Source of the DNA: Methanomassiliicoccaceae archaeon
GTDB taxonomy: Archaea > Thermoplasmatota > Thermoplasmata > Methanomassiliicoccales > Methanomethylophilaceae
Length of the DNA stretch: 11,860 nt
Direction of reading: 5' to 3'
Assembly: GCA_009784745.1 (NCBI GenBank)
Contig: WQXR01000035.1
Span: 1-11,860, forward strand
Part shown: in pieces, positions 5,904-11,860 of the stretch
Layout: the number at the start of each line of letters is the position of its first letter
Numbering within the stretch: the first letter of the stretch is position 1
Notes under the pieces: generated by a model
What the model saw: the letters and a program-made list of their open reading frames with translations, nothing else
What the model was told of the DNA's origin: nothing
Databases searched by the model: none
Translations under genes and position numbers: made by a program

Positions 5904-6461
5904 ATGGCATTAGACAACGTAACGAAGGACATCACGAATTCCGTGAAGGCATCCGTCAAAGCAATTGAGGCAGAGAGGGACGCCGAAGTGGCCAAGATAT
6001 TGGCAGAAGCGGACTCAGTGATATCTGACATGAAGGCAAAAGAGGACAAGAAACTCAAAGAAGCAATAGAGCAGCTCGGCCGTCAGGTGCTGTCGAGCGC
6101 AGAACTCGAAAGCAAGAAGATCGTCCTCTCCAAGAAGAAAGAGATACTTGAAAAGGCGTTCGCCGGTTCGCTGGCATCGCTGGAATCCGCATCCGCGGCG
6201 ACCAGGAAGAAGCAGTACAAGCAGATGGTCGATGCCGCGAAGAAAGTGATCGACAACCCGAAAGCGTATTGCGCAAAAGGCGAATCGATAACAGCGGAGG
6301 ACATAGGAGTATCTAAGTTGGAGAAGGTAAGCAGTATCACCGGCGGACTGATCCTTGAGAACAAGGACGGGACGATACAGGTCGATATGCAGTACAGGAC
6401 GATACTTCAGACGGTCTGGGACCGTGAGATGAAGGGCTTGTCCGATATCCTCTTTGGGTGA
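5904..6461 (+). CDS. atpE: A-type ATP synthase subunit E
   Basis: Peripheral stalk subunit, partner of H; its C-terminal domain caps the catalytic head. The 185-residue length is normal. Residues about 1-100 are a charged coiled coil (for example AEADSVISDMKAKEDKKLKEA), and the C-terminal half holds the globular domain with ITGGLILENKDGTIQVD and the closing ILFG that are typical of the family. GAGG (5893-5896) precedes the ATG at 5904 by seven bases. Its TGA stop overlaps a GTG codon of the next frame and doubles as part of the ribosome site of atpC. Confidence 0.92.
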   Translation: MALDNVTKDITNSVKASVKAIEAERDAEVAKILAEADSVISDMKAKEDKKLKEAIEQLGRQVLSSAELESKKIVLSKKKEILEKAFAGSLASLESASAATRKKQYKQMVDAAKKVIDNPKAYCAKGESITAEDIGVSKLEKVSSITGGLILENKDGTIQVDMQYRTILQTVWDREMKGLSDILFG

Positions 6462-6466
6462 ATAAA

Positions 6467-7522
6467 ATGCTCGGGCGCAAAAGTGGGGGCGGAAATTATG
6501 CGTACGTATCAGCCAAGGTCAAAGCGAAAAAGACATCGCTGATGGGCGACGACGCATACGGAAAGATGCTGATGATGAGCCTTCCCGAGATATCCAGATT
6601 CATCGGTGAATCCGGTTATCAAAAGGAAATGGCCGAACTCGCAGGCAGGATAGAAGGTATCGACCTTATAGAGCATGCGACGTACAGGAACATGGCAAGG
6701 GCGTTCAGCAGTATCCTGCATTCCTCGCAGGGAGAACTTCGCGATATGATGTCCGCATATCTCACGAAATGGGATATATGGAACTTAAAAGTGATATTGC
6801 GCGGTAAGACCTACGGGGCGGATGCGGAAAGCATAAGGGAAGATCTCGTTCCCGCCGGCAGACTGGATTCAACGATGTTAGACCGTTTGCTGTCAATGGA
6901 GACAGACAAAGAGATAATAGCGGAGTTCGGCAGGATGGAACATCTTGAGGTGCCGCCGGAGGCGATCAACGCATACAAAGCGGACGGTTGCCTGAGGGAC
7001 ATCGAGGACGCTCTTGATAAGTTGTATTACAAGAGACTTCTGATGTCCACGGATCGGTCGTCGACACCGAAGCGCCTGTTCCAGGAATTCATAAGAAGAG
7101 AGATAGACACAATAAACCTTGAAACGATCCTTATACTGAAAACAGAAGGGATACGCGGCGATGACGTTATGAAATATGTCATCTCCGGAGGCAGAGAGAT
7201 AGACAAAAAGCTGGCCACACAGCTTGCCAATGCTGACTCCGTGTCGGCGGCGGTGAATGATTTGGCGCAACTCGATTTCTACGAAGATATCAAAGAGGCG
7301 CTGGGCGCAAATACCGGATCGCTCAAGGATCTCGTGGCCGGTATGAAGAGATATCATATAGGGCAGGCAAAGAAGTTCTCGCACCTCTATCCGCTATCAG
7401 TCATTCCCGTTATCGATTTCATGATACACAAGAACATTGAGGTTGATAACATAAGGATAATAGCGAGAGGCATAGAGAGCGGAATTGACAGGGACACCAT
7501 CAAAGGACTACTGGTGATCTAA
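6467..7522 (+). CDS. atpC: A-type ATP synthase subunit C (d-type rotor adaptor)
   Basis: Funnel-shaped, all-helical subunit that seats the central stalk on the c ring. From the ATG at 6467 the product has 351 residues, normal for the family. The N-terminal NYAYVSAKVKAKK and the following SLPEISRFI segment are family-typical, and the protein is soluble and helical throughout. I prefer the ATG at 6467 because GGGTGA (6456-6461) lies five bases before it. A GTG at 6458 in the same frame would overlap the atpE stop as GTGA and add three residues but has no ribosome site. The gene ends in TAATG, sharing one base with atpF, so translation is probably coupled. Confidence 0.92.
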   Translation: MLGRKSGGGNYAYVSAKVKAKKTSLMGDDAYGKMLMMSLPEISRFIGESGYQKEMAELAGRIEGIDLIEHATYRNMARAFSSILHSSQGELRDMMSAYLTKWDIWNLKVILRGKTYGADAESIREDLVPAGRLDSTMLDRLLSMETDKEIIAEFGRMEHLEVPPEAINAYKADGCLRDIEDALDKLYYKRLLMSTDRSSTPKRLFQEFIRREIDTINLETILILKTEGIRGDDVMKYVISGGREIDKKLATQLANADSVSAAVNDLAQLDFYEDIKEALGANTGSLKDLVAGMKRYHIGQAKKFSHLYPLSVIPVIDFMIHKNIEVDNIRIIARGIESGIDRDTIKGLLVI

Positions 7523-7827
7523 TGGAGATAGCAGTCATAGGAAGTGAGGAGTTCGTGCTCGGGTTCAGGCTGGCGGGTCTCAGAAGAGTATTCGTCGCAA
7601 CACCCGAGAATTACGAGAAGAAGATGCTGGAAGCGATATCCGCCGAATCGGTGGGCATACTTGCGGTTGATTCAAAGGATCTGCAGCTGCTTTCTCCCCA
7701 GATAAAGCAGAAGGTGCTGGACATGATCCAGCCCGTTGTAGTGCCGGTAGGAAAGGACGAAGGTGACCTTCGTGAGAGAGTAAAAAGAGCGATTGGCGTT
7801 GATTTATACAAAACAGAGGATGATTAA
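7522..7827 (+). CDS. atpF: A-type ATP synthase subunit F
   Basis: Central stalk subunit that associates with D. The product has 101 residues. It opens with MEIAVIGSEEFVLGFRLAGL, the hallmark of the family, then a Rossmann-like core with ILAVDSKDLQLL and a C-terminal helical tail. The ATG shares its A with the TAA of atpC (TAATG), and GGTGAT lies just before it, so it is likely to be translated by re-initiation. Two bases separate its stop from atpA. Confidence 0.93.
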   Translation: MEIAVIGSEEFVLGFRLAGLRRVFVATPENYEKKMLEAISAESVGILAVDSKDLQLLSPQIKQKVLDMIQPVVVPVGKDEGDLRERVKRAIGVDLYKTEDD

Positions 7828-7829
7828 GA

Positions 7830-9557
7830 ATGAAAAAGGAAGGCGTGATTTACAGGGTCGCGGGTCCGGTGGTGACCGCCGTAGGCATCTCACCGAAGAT
7901 GTACGATGTCGTACAGGTTGGTACGGAGAAGCTGATGGGAGAGGTCATTAAGATCGTGGGCGACCACACTATCATCCAGGTTTATGAGGATACGTCCGGC
8001 GTCAGACCGGGAGAGCCGGTCTCCAACACCGGCCGTCCCCTTGTTGCGGAATTAGGTCCGGGACTTCTGTCCTCCGTCTACGACGGGATACAGAGGCCGT
8101 TACCGGTCCTCAAGGATACGATGGGAGATTTCATCTTCCGCGGCGTTTCCGCACCTGGATTGGACAGAGAGAAGAAATGGGAATTTAACCCGATAGTTAA
8201 GAAAGGTGACAACGTGTCCGCGGGACAGGTCATCGGTACAGTTATGGAAGGTACCATGGAACATCGTATCATGGTGCCGCCGAAGATAAGCGGAAAGGTC
8301 GAGAGCATCAAGGGAGGAAGCTTCAACGTTGAGGAAACGATAGCAGTCATAAACGGTAACGACATTGCAATGATGCAGAAATGGCCCGTACGTGTTCCGA
8401 GGCCCGTTAAAGAAAAGTTCCAGCCCGACATTCCGTTAGTAACGGGACAGCGTGTGCTGGATACGATGTTCCCGCTCGCAAAAGGAGGAGCGGCAGCAAT
8501 TCCGGGAGGATTCGGGACAGGGAAAACAGTTACACAGCAGCAGCTTGCGAAGTGGTCTGATGCCGAGATAGTCGTATACATAGGATGCGGCGAGCGCGGT
8601 AACGAGATGACCGAAGTTCTGACGGAATTCCCGCATCTCGAAGATCCGAAATCCGGAAATCCGCTGATGAACAGGACCGTTCTTATTGCGAACACATCCA
8701 ACATGCCTGTTGCGGCGAGAGAGGCATCCGTTTACACGGGAATGACAATTGCCGAATATTACAGAGACATGGGATATAACGTCTCACTGATGGCGGATTC
8801 AACGTCAAGATGGGCGGAAGCGATGAGAGAGATCTCATCAAGACTTGAAGAGATGCCAGGAGAGGAAGGTTATCCCGCTTACTTAGCAGGAAGATTATCA
8901 GAGTTCTACGAGCGTGCGTGCAGATGCAAAACGTTAGGGAACGCGGAAGGTTCGATCTCGGTGATAGGCGCGGTCTCACCGCCGGGCGGAGACCTTTCCG
9001 AACCGGTCACGCAGAACACGTTACGCATTGTGCGTGTGTTCTGGGCGCTTGACACAAAACTGAGAGAGAGAAGACACTTCCCTGCGATCAACTGGCTTAC
9101 GTCGTACTCATTGTATGATAAACAGCTGAGAGCATGGTACTCATCCAACGTGGCAGAGGATTTCCCTGCGCTCAGAGAGTGGGCGATGCAGATACTCCAG
9201 AAAGAATCGGAACTGCAGGAGATAGTTCAGTTAGTTGGTTCGGATGCGTTACCGGATGAACAGAAAGTTACGTTAGAAGTTTCAAAGATGATAAGAGAGA
9301 TATTCCTGCAGCAGAACGCATACCACCCGGTGGACACGTTCTGCCCGATGCAGAGGCAGTACACAGTGATGAAACTGATAAGGAAGTTCTCCGATCTCGC
9401 GTACAAAGCATTGGCGGCAGGTACGCCCGTAACCAAAATAGCGAACGTACAGGCGAAGCAGAGACTTGCGATGGCCAAGTACGAACAGAACATCGATGAC
9501 GAGTACAAAGCAGTTGATACGGACCTTGACAAAGAGTTCGCAGGACTGGGGGTGTGA
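7830..9557 (+). CDS. atpA: A-type ATP synthase catalytic subunit A
   Basis: Catalytic subunit that makes ATP in the A3B3 hexamer. The 575 residues include the A-specific non-homologous insert (about 110-190) and no intein. The P-loop is GGFGTGKT (226-233, Lys232), where most A subunits read GPFGSGKT: the proline is replaced by Gly227 and the serine by Thr230. The catalytic glutamate is Glu255 in GCGERGNE and the Walker B aspartate is Asp323 in LMADSTSRWAEA. The C-terminal region is helical and intact. The ATG at 7830 lies two bases after the atpF stop, with GAGG about 11 bases upstream inside atpF. Confidence 0.97.
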   Translation: MKKEGVIYRVAGPVVTAVGISPKMYDVVQVGTEKLMGEVIKIVGDHTIIQVYEDTSGVRPGEPVSNTGRPLVAELGPGLLSSVYDGIQRPLPVLKDTMGDFIFRGVSAPGLDREKKWEFNPIVKKGDNVSAGQVIGTVMEGTMEHRIMVPPKISGKVESIKGGSFNVEETIAVINGNDIAMMQKWPVRVPRPVKEKFQPDIPLVTGQRVLDTMFPLAKGGAAAIPGGFGTGKTVTQQQLAKWSDAEIVVYIGCGERGNEMTEVLTEFPHLEDPKSGNPLMNRTVLIANTSNMPVAAREASVYTGMTIAEYYRDMGYNVSLMADSTSRWAEAMREISSRLEEMPGEEGYPAYLAGRLSEFYERACRCKTLGNAEGSISVIGAVSPPGGDLSEPVTQNTLRIVRVFWALDTKLRERRHFPAINWLTSYSLYDKQLRAWYSSNVAEDFPALREWAMQILQKESELQEIVQLVGSDALPDEQKVTLEVSKMIREIFLQQNAYHPVDTFCPMQRQYTVMKLIRKFSDLAYKALAAGTPVTKIANVQAKQRLAMAKYEQNIDDEYKAVDTDLDKEFAGLGV

Positions 9558-9560
9558 TCA

Positions 9561-10937
9561 ATGAGCAAAGTTTCCAAAGAGTACAAAACGATCACGGAGA
9601 TCGCCGGTCCGCTGGTATTCGTGAAAAAGACGGAACCGATATCATATCAGGAACTGGTAAGCGTAAAACTTTCGGACGGTTCGGTGAAGAGAGGACAGGT
9701 CCTCGACTCATCCGACGACATGGTGGTTGTTCAGATATTTGAAGGAACGTCCGGTATCGACAGGGACGCGAGCGTCCGTTTCCTCGGCGAAACGATGAAG
9801 ATGCCCGTTTCGAAAGATATGTTAGGACGTGTACTATCCGGAAGCGGTGAACCGCTGGACGGAGGACCCGCCATAACACCGGAAAAGAAATTGGATATTG
9901 TGGGGGCAGCCATAAACCCGTGGGCAAGGGACAACCCCGCTGATTTCATTCAAACCGGAGTTTCAACAATAGACGGAATGAACACCCTCGTCAGAGGTCA
10001 GAAGTTACCGATATTCTCAGCGTCAGGGTTACCGCACAACGATCTTGCGATGCAGATCGCGAGACAAGCGAAAGTTCGCGGCAAGGACGAAGAGTTCGCT
10101 GTCGTTTTCGTAGCAATGGGTATCACGAACGAAGAGAAGCAGTCGTTCATGAAGGAATTCGAAAGAACCGGCGCTCTGAAGAGTGCGGTGGTCTTCCTTA
10201 ATCTCGCCGATGACCCGGCGATCGAGCGTATCGTCACTCCGCGTTTAGGATTGACGACGGCAGAGTACATGGCGTTCGAACTTGATATGCAGGTGCTCGT
10301 CATAATGACGGATCTCACGAACTACTGCGAAGCGTTAAGACAGGTTGGAGCGGCAAGAGAGGAAGTTCCCGGAAGAAGAGGATATCCGGGGTACATGTAC
10401 ACCGATCTGGCGCAGCTGTACGAGCGTGCGGGAAGAATAAAGGGAAAGAAGGGAAGTATCACACAGATCCCGATCCTTTCAATGCCAGGTGATGATATAA
10501 CGCACCCGATACCCGACCTTTCCGGTTACATAACAGAAGGACAGATAGTCATGTCACGTGAGTTGCACCGCGCAGGGATATACCCGCCGGTGAACGTTTC
10601 GTCGTCATTAAGCAGACTGATGAACGCAGGTGTCGGTCCCGGTAAGACAAGGGAAGATCACAAGGCAGTATCAGACCAGTTGTATGCGGCGTACGCGGAA
10701 GGAAAGGATCTCAGAGGACTTGTCGCGATCGTGGGTAAAGAATCGCTTTCCGAGAAGGACAGAAAACTTCTGGACTTCGCAGACATCTTTGAGGACCGCG
10801 TTGTACGGCAAGGACATGAGGAAGACCGTTCGATAGAGGACACGTTAGCAATCGCGTGGGACATCCTTAAGTCACTGAGCCGCGACCAGCTGACGAGAAT
10901 TGATCGAAAATACCAGGAAAAGTACCTTCAGGGCTGA
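9561..10937 (+). CDS. atpB: A-type ATP synthase regulatory subunit B
   Basis: Non-catalytic partner of A; it supplies the arginine finger to the catalytic site at the A-B interface. The 458-residue length is normal. As expected for B, the P-loop is replaced by FSASGLPHNDLAMQIA, while Arg352 in SSSLSRLMNAG is the arginine finger. Other family stretches are visible, including VGAAREEVPGRRGYPGYMYT and ILSMPGDDITHPIPDLSGYI. The ATG at 9561 lies three bases after the atpA stop; GGTG (9551-9554) is six bases upstream. Confidence 0.97.
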   Translation: MSKVSKEYKTITEIAGPLVFVKKTEPISYQELVSVKLSDGSVKRGQVLDSSDDMVVVQIFEGTSGIDRDASVRFLGETMKMPVSKDMLGRVLSGSGEPLDGGPAITPEKKLDIVGAAINPWARDNPADFIQTGVSTIDGMNTLVRGQKLPIFSASGLPHNDLAMQIARQAKVRGKDEEFAVVFVAMGITNEEKQSFMKEFERTGALKSAVVFLNLADDPAIERIVTPRLGLTTAEYMAFELDMQVLVIMTDLTNYCEALRQVGAAREEVPGRRGYPGYMYTDLAQLYERAGRIKGKKGSITQIPILSMPGDDITHPIPDLSGYITEGQIVMSRELHRAGIYPPVNVSSSLSRLMNAGVGPGKTREDHKAVSDQLYAAYAEGKDLRGLVAIVGKESLSEKDRKLLDFADIFEDRVVRQGHEEDRSIEDTLAIAWDILKSLSRDQLTRIDRKYQEKYLQG

Positions 10938-10942
10938 GAAAG

Positions 10943-11572
10943 ATGCCGACCCAAGAGATCACACCGACGCGTTCCGCTTTGCTTGAAGTGAAGAAGAAGA
11001 TCAAGTTATCCAAGAGCGGATACAAGATCATGAAGATGAAGCGCGACGGTCTGATAATCGAATTCTTCGAAGTTCTCGAAAAAGCGAAGAAGATGCGCGG
11101 CAGCGTTCTCTCGGACTACGACCAGGCGATGCAGAAGATCTCCGTTGCAAGAGCAGTGGAAGGCGCAATTGCGGTGAAAAGTGCTGCGTATGCATTGAAA
11201 GCAGGACCGGAAGTGAAACTCGGAAGCAAGAGCATCATGGGAATGATGGTACCCAAGGTGGAATGCGAAACGATACGTGCGCCTATGACAGAAAGAGGTT
11301 ACGGTGTTATCTCCACATCCGCGTACATCGAAGAAGCGGCCCAGTCATTCGAAAAATTACTGGAGACGCTTGTCAAGGCCGCGGAAGTGGAAATAACCAT
11401 GAAGAAACTTCTGGATGAAATTGAAAAAACAAAGAGGCGTGTGAACGCCCTTGAATTCAAGGTCATACCGGAACTTCAGGAAGCGGAAGCATTCGTTGAG
11501 TTCAGGCTGCAGGAAATGGAAAGAGAGAATACAATACGTCTGAAACATCTGAAGAAGAAGGGCGAGGCGTAA
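10943..11572 (+). CDS. atpD: A-type ATP synthase subunit D (central shaft)
   Basis: Rotor shaft that turns inside the A3B3 hexamer. The 209-residue product has the family start TPTRSALLEVKKKIKLSKSG followed by KIMKMKRDGLIIEFFE, and a C-terminal helix (about 150-209) that packs against the first as a two-stranded coiled coil. There is no membrane segment. The ATG at 10943 follows the atpB stop by five bases; the ribosome site is weak (AGGGCTGAGAAAG), so coupling to atpB translation is likely. The stop codon is one base from the small gene that follows. Confidence 0.93.
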   Translation: MPTQEITPTRSALLEVKKKIKLSKSGYKIMKMKRDGLIIEFFEVLEKAKKMRGSVLSDYDQAMQKISVARAVEGAIAVKSAAYALKAGPEVKLGSKSIMGMMVPKVECETIRAPMTERGYGVISTSAYIEEAAQSFEKLLETLVKAAEVEITMKKLLDEIEKTKRRVNALEFKVIPELQEAEAFVEFRLQEMERENTIRLKHLKKKGEA

Positions 11573-11573
11573 C

Positions 11574-11720
11574 GTGGACCTGGAAGAGAAGTTCCTCGAG
11601 ATCACGGATAACCCGGAGAAAAGAGCGAAAGCATTCAAGATCGTCTGGCTTGTAAGCTACGGAATGCTGATGCTTGGTCTCTTCATCATCATCGGCGTTC
11701 TGTGGCTGCAGTTCCGTTAA
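11574..11720 (+). CDS. 48-residue membrane protein in the ahaG position
   Basis: A GTG start at 11574 lies one base after the atpD stop, with GAGG (11564-11567) six bases upstream. The product has a charged cytoplasmic-type head (MDLEEKFLEITDNPEKRAK), then one hydrophobic helix (about 22-46) ending in WLQFR. It ends with TAA just before the operon terminator. In Methanosarcina the operon ends with a small gene of unknown function, ahaG, in the same place; I infer positional equivalence only, not proven homology. The tight spacing and good ribosome site make it a likely real operon member, perhaps an assembly or accessory factor of the membrane part. Confidence 0.7.
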   Translation: MDLEEKFLEITDNPEKRAKAFKIVWLVSYGMLMLGLFIIIGVLWLQFR

Positions 11721-11733
11721 ACATCTTAACATC

Positions 11734-11747
11734 CTTAATTTTTAATA
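11734..11747 (+). terminator. T-rich terminator of the ATP synthase operon
   Basis: CTTAATTTTTAATA lies 14 bases after the last operon stop codon and contains five T residues (11739-11743). It sits in the 29-base gap between converging genes and has no hairpin, as is usual for archaeal oligo-T termination. Confidence 0.45.
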
Positions 11748-11749
11748 AT

Positions 11750-11860
11750 TCATGTTGCAGCAGCCGACGTTTTCTGCAATCCCACAATTCCGAGAACGAT
11801 CATCACAGCGAACGCGATCCTCAATACGCTGACGGGATCATTCATTAACAGTATACCGTA
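11750..11860 (-). CDS. C-terminal fragment of an SMR-family transporter (runs off right edge)
   Basis: On the minus strand the last 36 codons of a gene are visible, ending with TGA at 11750-11752. The product reads GILLMNDPVSVLRIAF and then VMIVLGIVGLQKTS near its end. This matches the end of small multidrug resistance proteins: the short loop with a P-x-S-x-x-R segment before helix 4, then helix 4 with the LGI(I/V)GLK-like end seen in Gdx/SugE guanidinium exporters. The substrate type cannot be fixed from helix 4 alone. It converges on the ATP synthase operon, and its start lies outside the window. Confidence 0.7.
   Translation of the reverse strand, partial: YGILLMNDPVSVLRIAFAVMIVLGIVGLQKTSAAAT

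Noticed and set aside
8500..8540. Intein in subunit A at the P-loop, as in some Thermoplasmata and Thermococcales
   Set aside because: The reading frame passes straight through GGFGTGKT into VTQQQLAKW without any insertion.
8078..8704. Long open frames antisense to atpA, and similar ones opposite orc1 and atpI
   Set aside because: They are shadows of strongly recognised genes, with no ribosome sites or recognisable families.
9990..10080. Loss of the P-loop in subunit B as a defect
   Set aside because: B subunits normally have SGLPHND in this place; it is the non-catalytic partner.

Overview
The window is archaeal. It carries an Orc1/Cdc6 replication initiator, an archaeal-type signal peptidase I, and a complete A1AO-type (archaeal) ATP synthase operon in the order H-I-K-E-C-F-A-B-D, the order known from Methanosarcina (ahaHIKECFABDG). 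Ribosome-binding sites match the archaeal GGAGGTGA consensus, or genes look leaderless with a TATA box about 25 bases before the start codon. Of 15 stop codons I can read, 9 are TGA, 6 are TAA and none is TAG. Euryarchaeal gene content, moderate GC and TAG avoidance suggest a methanogen-like Thermoplasmatota (for example Methanomassiliicoccales). That placement is inference, not proof.

Region 1 (1-1731) looks like a chromosomal replication origin. Two perfect 27-bp copies of a sequence with the architecture of an archaeal origin recognition box (short dyad followed by a G-string) lie in inverted orientation on either side of orc1: 130-156 on the minus strand and 1702-1728 on the plus strand. 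Between them are an unlisted 31-residue membrane microprotein gene on the minus strand (178-273), an AT-rich stretch (about 274-431) that could be the unwinding element, and orc1 itself. Left of the first box is a 16-bp perfect palindrome, a TATA box and the start of a leftward membrane protein gene that runs off the window.

Region 2 (1732-3024) holds signal peptidase I (minus strand, converging on orc1) and, divergently, a dCMP/CMP-type zinc deaminase. Both have a TATA box centred 26 bases before the start codon and are probably leaderless.

Region 3 (3025-11747) is the ATP synthase operon, preceded by a 245-bp leader/promoter region. The genes are nearly all touching or overlapping. H and E form peripheral stalks; I and K form the membrane rotor/stator; C, F and D form the central stalk and its membrane adaptor; A and B form the catalytic hexamer. 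A 48-residue single-span membrane protein gene directly after atpD sits where ahaG lies in Methanosarcina. A T-rich terminator follows. The right edge contains the last 36 codons of a minus-strand SMR-family transporter gene.

The strongest points for follow-up are the paired origin boxes around orc1 with a microprotein gene inside the origin, the ahaG-position small membrane protein, the altered catalytic P-loop of subunit A, and the ion-binding residues of the c subunit.
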